A stretch of DNA of 64,000 bases from Bacteriovorax sp. Lineage in GTDB: Bacteria; Bdellovibrionota; Bacteriovoracia; Bacteriovoracales; Bacteriovoracaceae. The notes under the pieces are model-generated. The model was not told the origin of the DNA, made no database searches, and saw only the letters and a list, made by a program, of their open reading frames with translations. The position numbers and the translations under genes were made by a program. Position 1 is the first letter of the stretch, and every line of letters begins with the position of its first letter. Shown here piece after piece: positions 1 to 8,434 of the stretch. Location: NCBI GenBank assembly GCA_014377485.1, contig JACMPM010000002.1, positions 1 to 64,000 of the forward strand, given 5' to 3'.

Positions 1-194
1 AGGCAGATAATACTGGACTAGCAGCTAACTTAGAAAAGCACGGACTCCTTTCTGGTGGCCCTTCTGAATTTATGTGGTACTTTGAAAAGTCTTTAGTAAA
101 AGATGGAGTTGTTATCGAGCGCTTCGCACCAGACGTTTCACCAGAAGATCCTAAACTAATTCAGGCAATTGAATCAGCTTTAAAAGGTAAGTAG
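1..194 (+). CDS. Glutathione peroxidase, C-terminal part (5' end outside window)
   Basis: The open frame begins at base 3 and ends with TAG at 192-194, giving 63 residues. The translation contains FMWYFEKSLV, then GVVIERFAP and a PEDPKLIQAIESAL tail. This matches the C-terminal part of the thioredoxin-fold glutathione peroxidase/BtuE family, which reduces hydrogen and organic peroxides, usually with thioredoxin in bacteria. The family normally reads W-N-F at the Trp-Asn pair of the active site. Here the Asn position is Tyr, so activity may be altered. The catalytic Cys/Sec and Gln lie upstream and cannot be checked. A weak hairpin (GGTTA 233-237, TAACC 244-248) followed by six T at 254-259 could be its terminator. 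Confidence 0.75.
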   Translation, partial: ADNTGLAANLEKHGLLSGGPSEFMWYFEKSLVKDGVVIERFAPDVSPEDPKLIQAIESALKGK

Positions 195-463
195 TCAGAG
201 AGCTTATCAATATTGTATTATTTCGCAGTAGAGGTTAAAGAGCTAACCCGACATTTTTTCCTAACTAATATTCATAACGACTTCGTTTAAAATTTAAGAA
301 CATTTTTTAATTTTTGGAATCTTATGGGAGAATAACCGGAAAGATGAATTGGAATGAGATTAATAGTTTAATGAAAAAAATATCCACTAATGCAGCCGTT
401 TCTCAAAATTCCTTACGGATCTCTCAAGATGCATGTCAAGCAATGAAACAACTCCTAGTTGAA
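195..463. other. Intergenic region without a convincing gene
   Basis: AT-rich spacer after the peroxidase gene. It holds a possible weak terminator hairpin at 233-259. A 71-codon frame starting at 314 has no ribosome binding site and no recognisable family, and it runs through the RNA hairpin at 464-496, so I do not call it a gene. If the domain V at 464-496 is genuine, this stretch may contain decayed upstream intron sequence, but I see no intron 5' end (GUGYG) here. Confidence 0.5.
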
Positions 464-516
464 GAGCCGTATGCGGAAAATCTGCACTTACGGTTCTCTG
501 TGGCGGGTCTAGCCAC
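464..516 (+). ncRNA. Group II intron domain V-like hairpin with short domain VI-like hairpin (intron relic)
   Basis: Bases 464-496 fold into one long hairpin. GAGCCGTA pairs with TACGGTTC, a two-base bulge (CT) follows on the 3' side, and TGCGG then pairs with CTGCA around an A-rich loop. The sequence GAGCCGTATGCGG and the closing strand CAC-TTACGGTTC match the strongly conserved domain V of bacterial group II introns, including the AGC catalytic triad at 465-467 and the two-base bulge. A second small hairpin, GTGGC (500-504) with GCCAC (512-516), sits where domain VI would be. There is no reverse transcriptase gene upstream and no recognisable domain I, so this is probably the 3' remnant of an intron. 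Only the fold and the motif match are visible. Confidence 0.6.
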
Positions 517-530
517 CAAGCCTCTTTAAT

Positions 531-722
531 AACATGATCACAGATAAATCTGATTAATTGTTTCGGAGTTAATTTCGGATTTTTTCAATATCTTGACTGT
601 AACTCGAGGCACACAAGGAGCTGCTTAGAGCTTCTCTATTGTTTCTTCTGAAAATAGAGAAATTCAAGTGATTAATTATATTAAAAAATCACTGTTGATG
701 GACTAGAGATATGAACAATAAC
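531..722. other. Intergenic region with a 9-bp inverted repeat
   Basis: No gene is visible. TTCTCTATT at 632-640 and AATAGAGAA at 653-661 form a perfect 9-bp stem with a 12-base loop. No T-run follows, so it is not a standard terminator. It may be a regulator site or a chance structure. Confidence 0.4.
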
Positions 723-768
<46 letters not shown>

Positions 769-826
769 CAAATAGAAAGCTAATGAGCAGGAAAAATTTG
801 TCTCGGCGATGTGGAATTAACAGACA

Positions 827-2881
827 ATGAAAGAAAATAAAAAAATTCAACAAATATTACAGTGGTTAGGTGCTCTTAATCGATTTGCTCGAATAGGAAT
901 TTTTCTGGCCATTGTATTGCCTGTCTCAACTCTCGCAACTATTAATTACTTTACACTTAAAAAAGAGTTAAATAACTCTGCTTTCTCTCGACGCCTTGCC
1001 ATTGCTCAAGTTGCAGCAATCACACTTAGTCAAAAATTTGATCACTTAAAAGACATAGGGACTTCCCTGACCGGTGGAGTGCATTTCAGAGAATTAATCA
1101 GCAAGGGCCAGTGGTTTGAGGGCATTAAAATAATGTCTGAAGTTACAAAAAATCTTCCGATAATCGATCGAGCCCTTTTAGTAGACGTCGCGGGAAATGT
1201 AAAAGCAGATTGGTATAAAGATCCCAAAGTTTTAGGAAAAAATTTCAATTATCGGGAGTGGTATCAAAAAATTATAGAGAAAGAAGAACCTTATGTTTCT
1301 AATATTTACAAGAGAGCTAACGAGCCACTTTATAATATTATTGCAGTTGCTGTTCCTATAAAAAATGAAAATAATAAACTTATTGGCATTCTACTCTTAC
1401 AAGTTCTTCTCGACCCGCCCTTCAACTGGGTAAAAAAGATTCAAATCGGTCCATCCGGCTATATTTATTTAGTTGATGGTAATGGAAAATTAGCTTTTCA
1501 TCCTAAATATTCGTCTCAGTTTAACATCATCGATTATACAGTCGTTCCCGTTGTTAAAAAAGTCCTTCAAGGCAAAGAAGGTGTTGAGGTTAATTTTAAT
1601 CTATTAGAAAATGAGGAGAGGATTTCTGCTTATAGTCCCGTCCCAGGATATAAATGGGGAGTTGTAGTTCAAGAACCAACGGCCACGGCATTTGCCTTTC
1701 GAAATTCAAGTCTGAAAAGACGTTTATTTGAAAGTTTTATTATTATTGTGTTTACAGGCGTATTAGCATTGGTCGTTTTGAATATTGTTTCTAAACTTAA
1801 TGAAGCCAAAATGTTTTCAGATTTATTGATTGATAATATTCCCGATATGGTTTTCGTTAAGGATGCCAAAGAGTTAAAATTTGTTAGACTTAATAAGGCC
1901 GGTGAAGAGCTGCTTGGATACTCACAAAATGAGATGATCGGCAAAAGCGACCACGATTTTTTTCCAAAATCCGAGGCTGATTTCTTTATAGCAAAAGACA
2001 GAAGTATCTTATTAAATGGAAAGTCTCGGGAAATTTCGGAAGAAACAATTCATACGCGACTCAAAGGAGTGCGCATCCTCAACACGAGAAAAGTCCCTCT
2101 TAATTCCAAATATCTGATTGGCATTTCTGAAGATATAACTGATAAAATTGGACTGATTGAGGCGCGATTGGCCCAACAGGCAGCGGAGGAGATGGCAAAA
2201 AGAAAGAGCAAGTTTTTGGATATTGCAGCCCATGAATTACGCACTCCAATCACCACCCTCTCGCTTTTAATTCAACTCGCCGAGAAGCAGGCGCTAAAAG
2301 GTCACCCTCTCACCATCGATGTCTTGGCGCGGCTTCGAGCACCAACAGATCGCCTCACCCGACTGATAGTTGATCTGTTGGATATGTCCAGACTTGACCG
2401 AAAGTTACTCGTCCTCCTTCCTGTTCAAACGAACATGACTTCATTGATTTCCGAGTGTGTAGAAGAGTTTAGAATTCGCGCACCAGAGCGCAGTTTTTTT
2501 TTCAATAGGCCAGATCAACCAGTCGAGATCAATGCAGATCCTTTAAGGATAAACCAAGTTCTCGCAAACCTTCTTGATAATGCCGTTAAATACACCAAGG
2601 ATGGCACCATTGAGGTCGCACTCGACATTATGCCAAATACGATTCGAGTCTCCGTCACAGACCATGGGTCCGGAATCTCAAAAGAGCAGCAGGCAGTACT
2701 TTTTACCGCTTTCTCTAGGGGCAATACCGACTCAACCATTCGGGCCAATGGCCTGGGCCTTGGACTTTCTATTTGTCATGGTATTTTGGATTTACATGGT
2801 GGAACAATTGGCCTCGTAAGCAAGGAAGGCGAAGGGAGTACTTTTTATTTTGAGCTACCAAGAAAGGATTTCAAAATATGA
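827..2881 (+). CDS. Membrane sensor histidine kinase, Cache-PAS-HisKA-HATPase
   Basis: The 684-residue protein has a transmembrane helix at about residues 22-42 and a second near 303-322. They flank a roughly 260-residue periplasmic dCache-type sensor region (NFNYREWYQK, PSGYIYLVDGNGKLAFHP are typical). A cytoplasmic PAS domain follows (DNIPDMVFVKD, GKSDHDFFP). The HisKA box is AAHELRTPITTL, with the phospho-acceptor His at residue 469. The ATPase domain has an N box (LANLLDNAVKY), G1 (DHGSGI) and G2 (GLGLGLSI), so the kinase looks intact. The ligand is unknown; dCache domains usually bind small metabolites. The stop codon overlaps the start of a response regulator by four bases (ATGA), showing translational coupling, but that regulator is truncated. 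The start at 827 has no good ribosome binding site. Confidence 0.9.
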   Translation: MKENKKIQQILQWLGALNRFARIGIFLAIVLPVSTLATINYFTLKKELNNSAFSRRLAIAQVAAITLSQKFDHLKDIGTSLTGGVHFRELISKGQWFEGIKIMSEVTKNLPIIDRALLVDVAGNVKADWYKDPKVLGKNFNYREWYQKIIEKEEPYVSNIYKRANEPLYNIIAVAVPIKNENNKLIGILLLQVLLDPPFNWVKKIQIGPSGYIYLVDGNGKLAFHPKYSSQFNIIDYTVVPVVKKVLQGKEGVEVNFNLLENEERISAYSPVPGYKWGVVVQEPTATAFAFRNSSLKRRLFESFIIIVFTGVLALVVLNIVSKLNEAKMFSDLLIDNIPDMVFVKDAKELKFVRLNKAGEELLGYSQNEMIGKSDHDFFPKSEADFFIAKDRSILLNGKSREISEETIHTRLKGVRILNTRKVPLNSKYLIGISEDITDKIGLIEARLAQQAAEEMAKRKSKFLDIAAHELRTPITTLSLLIQLAEKQALKGHPLTIDVLARLRAPTDRLTRLIVDLLDMSRLDRKLLVLLPVQTNMTSLISECVEEFRIRAPERSFFFNRPDQPVEINADPLRINQVLANLLDNAVKYTKDGTIEVALDIMPNTIRVSVTDHGSGISKEQQAVLFTAFSRGNTDSTIRANGLGLGLSICHGILDLHGGTIGLVSKEGEGSTFYFELPRKDFKI

Positions 2882-3015
2882 CTAATTTAAGTTCAAAGAC
2901 AATCCTAATTGTTGAAGATGATCCCACCATTTTACAAGTCCTATCGGAATTCCTTGTTGATAAAGAGGCAAACAAATTGAATAAATTTTTTCTTTGTTCT
3001 CAGGTAAGAAATTAA
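2878..3015 (+). pseudogene. Truncated response regulator (first ~30 residues of a REC domain)
   Basis: The ATG at 2878 overlaps the kinase stop codon. The frame reads KTILIVEDDPTILQVLSEF, the first beta strand, acidic pair and helix of a CheY-like receiver domain. It then runs into unrelated sequence and stops at 3013-3015 after 45 codons. The phospho-acceptor Asp, the switch Thr/Ser and the Lys are all missing, so it cannot receive a phosphate. The break near codon 33 looks like a deletion or recombination junction. A second frame at 2985-3086 encodes a hydrophobic stretch (LTRLYLGATVVGILS) that could be the tail of another lost gene, but this is a guess. Confidence 0.8.
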
Positions 3016-3180
3016 TAAAATCATGGTACTTAACTAGGCTTTATCTTGGTGCAACTGTTGTCGGGATACTCTCTACCATAAATTAACCATTTTTTCGCAA
3101 CTACTCATATAGCCCTTCATTATACATTTCATTATAATAATATATTTTAATTCTTAAGAAAGAAGCCTCATTATTTTTAA

Positions 3181-4587
3181 ATGAAAAATAGTTTTTTATC
3201 GTCTTTCATCATTTTCATTTCCACTTTCCTGACCATAACAAATTCATTTGCAGTTCCAGTCGCAAGGCCTCCTCAATATGTTCTGCTCGCTTTCGATGGA
3301 TCACTCAATCTCGATATGTGGAATGAAACTCTTACCTTCGCCAAAAAAAACAAAGTAAAACTCAGTTATTTTTTAAGCGGAGTTTATTTTCTGCTCGATT
3401 CCAATCGACTTGACTATATAGAGCCCAGCAAAGGTTTTGGAAAATCTGCCATAGGTTTTGCAGGTGACTCAATTACAAATTTAGTCAATCGCGTGGCATA
3501 TGTTAATAAAGCTTACGATGAAGGTCATGCCATTGGCTCTCATGCCAACGGACATTTTGATGGAACAACCTGGAGTCTTCCTCAATGGGATTTGGAGTTC
3601 AAAGAATTTAACCATTTAATTTTCGGAGTATTCACCCAAAATGGATTTGATCCACTTTCCACCTATAATCCTTATCATTTTCCTGTTGAACAAATCGTTG
3701 GATTCCGGGCTCCACTTCTGGCGACCAATTCAAATATGTATAAAGTGCTTAGAAAAAATAAATTTGCTTACGACACCAGTCAGACAGCACCGATGAACTA
3801 CTGGCCGGAGAGTACCGATGGTCTGTGGAATTTTCCATTGGCAGAACTTCGTATCTTTGATACGGGAAAAAAAACTCTTTCTATGGATTATAATTTTTAT
3901 TTTTCTCAGAGTGGAGGCAATCAGGATGTAGCAAATGCAGATAAATACAGAGATGAAATGCTCAAAACCTATATGGGATATTTCTATACAAATTATTACG
4001 GTAATCGTGCCCCGATACATATTGGACATCATTTCAGCAAGTGGAACAACGGCGCTTATTGGTTAGCTTTTGGCGATTTTGTAAAAGCCGTTTGCCGTAA
4101 ACCAGAGGTAAAATGTGTTAGCTATCAATCTCTCTTAAAATATATGGTCTCTTTGAAGCCTGGAGTAAGAGAAGAATATCAAAAGGGTAATTTTCCCAAA
4201 TTACTTATTCCAAATTCCAATATAAAAGATAAGGAAGCTGTAGCTCCGATAGATGTCTCCTTTTTAATGAAAAAAATTAATGAAGAAGAACTTGAAATCT
4301 CCTTACAAGGAAAAGACGTCAACCGCTTTCCTAAAAATTCAGATTACGTATGGAAGCTTAATGATAAAAAAATTTTTCAAAGTAAAAACTCAAAGATCAA
4401 AATTTCTAATATTCCTAAAATTGAATGGGATTCTAAACTAAGTGCCATATTATTATACAAAGGCCGAGAATTACTCAAAACAAGTCATATGATAAGTTCA
4501 GATAATATTGAAGGTTTTATTCTTTCCAATGAAGATCTAGAGAAACGAGCGAGTTTGGGGGATTTACCAGAAGCTCATGTTGATTAA
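3181..4587 (+). CDS. Secreted polysaccharide deacetylase (NodB-like)
   Basis: A 468-residue exported protein with a signal peptide of about 24 residues ending SFA before VPVA. The NodB-homology region carries LLAFDGS as motif 1, where the family often has TFDD. It also has GSHANGHFDG (the H-x3-H metal motif at about residue 120) and GFRAP (motif 3). This is a metal-dependent carbohydrate esterase removing N- or O-acetyl groups, probably from peptidoglycan or another surface glycan. In Bdellovibrio, secreted deacetylases of this superfamily modify prey peptidoglycan; whether this one does is inference. After about residue 340 comes a ~120-residue tail rich in Lys and Asn that looks like a beta domain. 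There is no clear ribosome binding site. It ends convergently with cheB, and both stops lie in the same TTAA (4584-4587). Confidence 0.85.
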   Translation: MKNSFLSSFIIFISTFLTITNSFAVPVARPPQYVLLAFDGSLNLDMWNETLTFAKKNKVKLSYFLSGVYFLLDSNRLDYIEPSKGFGKSAIGFAGDSITNLVNRVAYVNKAYDEGHAIGSHANGHFDGTTWSLPQWDLEFKEFNHLIFGVFTQNGFDPLSTYNPYHFPVEQIVGFRAPLLATNSNMYKVLRKNKFAYDTSQTAPMNYWPESTDGLWNFPLAELRIFDTGKKTLSMDYNFYFSQSGGNQDVANADKYRDEMLKTYMGYFYTNYYGNRAPIHIGHHFSKWNNGAYWLAFGDFVKAVCRKPEVKCVSYQSLLKYMVSLKPGVREEYQKGNFPKLLIPNSNIKDKEAVAPIDVSFLMKKINEEELEISLQGKDVNRFPKNSDYVWKLNDKKIFQSKNSKIKISNIPKIEWDSKLSAILLYKGRELLKTSHMISSDNIEGFILSNEDLEKRASLGDLPEAHVD

Positions 4588-6029
4588 CTAATTTTTTTTA
4601 ATGATGATTTCTCTTTAGTTAGAAGAGTGATTCTTTCAGCAATGTCTGAAAGTGGTTCCACAAACTCTGCTCCTCCAAGAGCGATGGCTTCTTTGGGCAT
4701 TCCAAAAACAACTGATGAGAATTCATCCTGAGCAATAGTGCGAACGCCGAGAGATCGAAGTTCCAACATTCCACGGGCCCCATCTTTTCCCATTCCCGTT
4801 AAAATAACAGCAATGGTAGAAGTGTAGAGATTTTTAGCGACTGATGTAAATAAATAATCAACAGAAGGCTTAAAACGGTTTACCGGTTCATCGTCGTTGA
4901 TTTCGACTATGGCTTTGCCATTTTTGTAGACACATTTCATCTGCTGCCCACCAGGAGCGATAAGAATTCTATTAGCGCGAACCTCATCGCCATTTTCAGC
5001 TTCTTTGACTTCAAATGGACAAAGGTCATTCATTCTTTTGGCAAAAGCTGCCGAGAAAACGGCCGGTATATGTTGTACAATGAGCATCGGTGGAATCTGA
5101 TCCGGCAGTGCCGTAATTATTTCTCTGATCGCTTCAGTTCCTCCAGTAGAAGATCCTAGAACTATCAATGAATTTAAATCACACAAGGCCGTTGTCTGAA
5201 CTGTTTTTGATCGAAGATTGCGAGAGGATTTTGAAAGATTGGCCTTAGCGGCAGTGCGTACTTTTTCTATAATAAGTGGAGTGACACTTTCAATTTCTGA
5301 GAGTTCTGGCTTTTGAATATAGTCAATGGCGCCGTTTTCCAATGCCTCAAGAACCATTGGTCCTTCGGCCATACTGATGGAAGAAATCATGACGGTAGGA
5401 ATATTATATTTGGGTCCAATAATTTTTAAGAGCGCCACTCCATCCATTTCAGGCATATGTATATCAAGAGTAATGACATCTGGTTTGTGTTTTAAAATCA
5501 AAGCTTCAACTTCAGAAGGTCTCTCGGCCATGGCGCAAACTTCAAGGCCTTGATCGCTGGAAAAAATTCGTGAGAGAATATTTCGGATCGTTCTAGAATC
5601 ATCCACAATTAAGATTTTAAACTTGGCAGGAGAACTTTTAAGGATAATTGTCTGAGCTACCTCTTTACTGACGCGAACTTTATTCACTACAGGCAAGAAC
5701 ATGACTTCAATAACACAATTTTTCTCAATTTTTTTAATCGATTTAAATTTTTTCTCAACAAAATAATCTTCCAAAAGATTTAGGGAAGATGTCATTCCGA
5801 TCATTTTAACTTCTGCGCAAATCAGCTCAGAATGAGGAAGATAATTCGTCATTTTTATAAAGAGTAAATCCAGAATCATTTTCTTTAAGTCAGTTTTCTT
5901 GAGATAAAAACCAAGGCAATTCCCGTCACTAAGTTGAAACGAAACAAATGCATCACCATAAATGAGTTCAATGAGGTACTCGCCCCCTGATTTTTTTGTC
6001 ACTAAATCTTTTGAATTCAACTTGTTCAT
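4584..6029 (-). CDS. cheB: CheB-type chemoreceptor methylesterase with extra N-terminal domain
   Basis: The 481-residue protein has three parts. Residues 1-135 are an additional domain I cannot assign with confidence. Residues ~137-260 form a receiver domain (ILIVDDSRTIRNIL), with the phospho-acceptor Asp189 in LDIHMPEMDG. Residues ~285-475 form the methylesterase/deamidase domain, with the catalytic Ser294 in LGSSTGGTEAI, the His in VQHIPAVF and the Asp in LTGMGKDGA. It should demethylate and deamidate chemoreceptor glutamates in the adaptation loop. The N-terminal domain ends with a GMTSSLNLLEDYF...KVRV stretch faintly like the C-terminal part of CheD, but the CheD catalytic motifs are absent. 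Last gene of the cheA-cheW-cheR-cheB operon, 13 bases after cheR. Confidence 0.92.
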   Translation of the reverse strand: MNKLNSKDLVTKKSGGEYLIELIYGDAFVSFQLSDGNCLGFYLKKTDLKKMILDLLFIKMTNYLPHSELICAEVKMIGMTSSLNLLEDYFVEKKFKSIKKIEKNCVIEVMFLPVVNKVRVSKEVAQTIILKSSPAKFKILIVDDSRTIRNILSRIFSSDQGLEVCAMAERPSEVEALILKHKPDVITLDIHMPEMDGVALLKIIGPKYNIPTVMISSISMAEGPMVLEALENGAIDYIQKPELSEIESVTPLIIEKVRTAAKANLSKSSRNLRSKTVQTTALCDLNSLIVLGSSTGGTEAIREIITALPDQIPPMLIVQHIPAVFSAAFAKRMNDLCPFEVKEAENGDEVRANRILIAPGGQQMKCVYKNGKAIVEINDDEPVNRFKPSVDYLFTSVAKNLYTSTIAVILTGMGKDGARGMLELRSLGVRTIAQDEFSSVVFGMPKEAIALGGAEFVEPLSDIAERITLLTKEKSSLKKIS

Positions 6030-6042
6030 AAAAATTAATTGC

Positions 6043-7875
6043 CTACTTTGTACTTAAATAACGGCATGACATATAAGCAAAACTTGTTGCTGGCACCACA
6101 TCTGTAGAATATGCCATCAGAGGATGGTTAATATTCCCCTTTTCTCCTAAATCTTCCAGTAATAGTTGGACATTTTTCCACTCTGAAACTATTTTCGCTG
6201 CATGAGTAGAAACATTTCCAAATGCCAGGATGGAACAAGGGCAATTAGCATATTTTCTGCTTACATTTGTAAAATTGAATTTAAAATCAGCAAAATAAAT
6301 TTTATTCGGCTCGATTTTCATATCCATCTTATCAAAGAAGACAACTTCTTGTTTAAAATCCATGCCATGCTCTTTGACGAATGCTTCTAAAAGTTCACCT
6401 TGACCTTCGAAGAAAATAAAAGTGCTAGGTTGTGATTTATCTAGAGAGCTAAAAAAGGTTTTGAGTCTTGGTAAATCAGAGATTGAAGCAAGCATAGCTC
6501 TCAATTTATTTTCAGGTGCTGAAATAACAAATTGTTTTTGATTTTCTTTATCGAAAGAAGAAATCATTGGTTTTCTATTATGATCCTGGGCAACCGAACG
6601 GAGTTTGGTTCTAATTTCTTCTCCGCGCTCTTCAAGATTATTTAGGGCCGGTTTTTCAATATAATCGGATGCCCCAAACTTCAACGCTTTCATCGCGATA
6701 TCTGAATCAGATCGAGATGCTGATGAAATAATGACGACCGGCGGATGAGACTTGTTAAAATTTTTCTGAAGGTAAGTCACACCGTCCATTTCAGGCATAT
6801 GAATATCTAGTGTGATTAAATCGACTTTATGAGTCTTCAATTTTTCCATGGCATCCAAACCATTGATGGCCGTGACGACAACTTCAAAACCATTTTCTTT
6901 AGTTAATACTTTTTTCAATAGAGTTAAAATACTTGGTGAATCGTCAACGCACATGACTTTATAAATTTCAGGTGTTGAAATCTGAGTTGGTGTTTTTAAA
7001 ACGGGTACTTGTTGTGAAGCCGATTTTAACATGTAAGCTGATGGGCCAATAGATTTTACATCGAGCTTTAATCCAGACAATGGTTCTGAAATTCCCGAAA
7101 AGAAGATTCCTTCACTATATAAATGACTTATCAAATCTTTAGTTATTTGCTCGACTTGAAAAGACTCGAAATAAATAAATACATTTCTACAAAATATGAC
7201 ATCGAATTTTTCATTTTTTACAACGTCGACAATTTTTAAAAGATTTCCAGTTTTAAAATCACATTTTGACTTAAGCGTCGTTTTTACTTTGGCATACATT
7301 GAAATATCGCCAGTTCCTTTTGCCCAATGAGTTCCCAAAAAATTCATAGGGATTTCTTTAATTTCATTCTGGTGATAAACACCGTTAATGGCTACTCTTA
7401 CAGATTCAACATCAATATCTGTTCCCAAAATCTTAAAACTCATACTGGAATCAATTTCCCGTAGATAGTATTCAAGAAACATGGCAAGAGAGTAAACTTC
7501 CTGGCCTCTACTACAAGCAGCAGACCAAATTTTCAGAGTTTTATCTCCTCTATTTTTTGCTTGGGTCACCAGCTCAGGTAGTGATTTTTTAAGAATTTCA
7601 AAATGGGGAAATTCTCTAAAAAAGAAAGTATGGTGAGTTGTAATTAAACCAACCAGAATACCGGATTCGTTTTCAAAATGTTGATCAATATACCTTAAAT
7701 AATCAGCTGGTTCTTTAATGCCCAATTCAATCATTCTTTTTTTTATGCGAGTCTCGACCATGTAAGCTTGCTTTTGCCCCAATCGATTTCCCGAAAGCTT
7801 ATGAACAATAGTAGAAACCTTATCGATTAAATTCACAAAATCAGTACTTATAGTTCCAATTGCAACAGCAGACAT
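6043..7875 (-). CDS. cheR: CheR methyltransferase fused to a receiver domain and a degenerate CheB-like tail
   Basis: The 610-residue fusion starts with a CheR N-terminal helical domain (~1-75), then the SAM methyltransferase domain (~80-285: FFREFPHFEIL, WSAACSRGQEVYSLAMF, GTDID, FDVIFCRNVFIYF). The usual GEEPYS box reads GQEVYS. A receiver domain follows at ~307-425 (VMCVDDSPSIL, LDIHMPEMDG, VVIISSAS). Residues ~455-610 have no clear family. Their order of strands and loops (PSTFIFFEGQGELLEAFVKE, EPNKIYFADF, SILAFGN) parallels the CheB methylesterase domain encoded next door, without its Ser-His-Asp residues. I infer a decayed CheB domain, perhaps left after a cheB duplication. It methylates receptor glutamates. 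The start is at 7875 and the gene lies 51 bases after cheW. Confidence 0.9.
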   Translation of the reverse strand: MSAVAIGTISTDFVNLIDKVSTIVHKLSGNRLGQKQAYMVETRIKKRMIELGIKEPADYLRYIDQHFENESGILVGLITTHHTFFFREFPHFEILKKSLPELVTQAKNRGDKTLKIWSAACSRGQEVYSLAMFLEYYLREIDSSMSFKILGTDIDVESVRVAINGVYHQNEIKEIPMNFLGTHWAKGTGDISMYAKVKTTLKSKCDFKTGNLLKIVDVVKNEKFDVIFCRNVFIYFESFQVEQITKDLISHLYSEGIFFSGISEPLSGLKLDVKSIGPSAYMLKSASQQVPVLKTPTQISTPEIYKVMCVDDSPSILTLLKKVLTKENGFEVVVTAINGLDAMEKLKTHKVDLITLDIHMPEMDGVTYLQKNFNKSHPPVVIISSASRSDSDIAMKALKFGASDYIEKPALNNLEERGEEIRTKLRSVAQDHNRKPMISSFDKENQKQFVISAPENKLRAMLASISDLPRLKTFFSSLDKSQPSTFIFFEGQGELLEAFVKEHGMDFKQEVVFFDKMDMKIEPNKIYFADFKFNFTNVSRKYANCPCSILAFGNVSTHAAKIVSEWKNVQLLLEDLGEKGNINHPLMAYSTDVVPATSFAYMSCRYLSTK

Positions 7876-7926
7876 GAAGACCTCATATACATAAAAATAA
7901 AAGAAAAAAGAAAAAGAAAATTCTAA

Positions 7927-8424
7927 TTATGCAGCTTTTTTAAAACCACTAATGGCTTCCATATCTTTTAAGTCCAAAACTTTTGCGATATCAAGAAGGA
8001 TTGTAAGTGAATTTTCTTTTTTATAAATACCAAAAATAAAATGTGTGTTTATCTGGTTTTCAACTTCGGGCATTTCGCTGACTTCATCTGATGAAAAAGC
8101 AAGAACTTTATTAATTGAATCGACAACCACGCCGATATTCATACCGCCAATATCAACAATGATAACAGCCTCTTCTTTATCTTGTCTTGCTTCAATTTTT
8201 AATTTTTTTCTTAGATCAACGACCGAGATGACTTGTCCGCGCAAGTTCATGATCCCCAAAAAATGATTAGGAGATTTTGGAATAGGAGTTGTATCAGGTA
8301 CTGAAATAACTTCTCTCACCATTAATAGCGGTATCGCATAGTCTTCTTTACCTAAACTAAATTCGATAAAACGGCTAAGTTCTGCATTTGTTCTTTTCAT
8401 TTTTGTAACATTATCTTTTTCCAT
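7927..8424 (-). CDS. cheW: Chemotaxis coupling protein CheW
   Basis: The 165-residue single-domain CheW protein carries family signatures FSLGKEDYAIPLLMVREVI, IMNLRGQVISVVDLRKKL and VVVDSINKVLAFSSDEV. CheW links chemoreceptors to the kinase CheA in the signalling array at the cell membrane. The first ~15 residues are a short extension before the fold. It lies 10 bases downstream of cheA and 51 bases upstream of the CheR fusion in the same operon. No receptor (MCP) gene is in the window, so the receptors it serves are encoded elsewhere. Confidence 0.95.
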   Translation of the reverse strand: MEKDNVTKMKRTNAELSRFIEFSLGKEDYAIPLLMVREVISVPDTTPIPKSPNHFLGIMNLRGQVISVVDLRKKLKIEARQDKEEAVIIVDIGGMNIGVVVDSINKVLAFSSDEVSEMPEVENQINTHFIFGIYKKENSLTILLDIAKVLDLKDMEAISGFKKAA

Positions 8425-8434
8425 TTTTTTACTC

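Noticed and set aside
314-529. 71-codon ORF upstream of the histidine kinase
   Set aside because: No ribosome binding site or family, and its last third is the domain V-like hairpin, which explains the sequence better as RNA.
2985-3086. Hydrophobic open frame after the truncated response regulator
   Set aside because: It has no start codon or recognisable family; kept only as a possible sign of a recombination junction.
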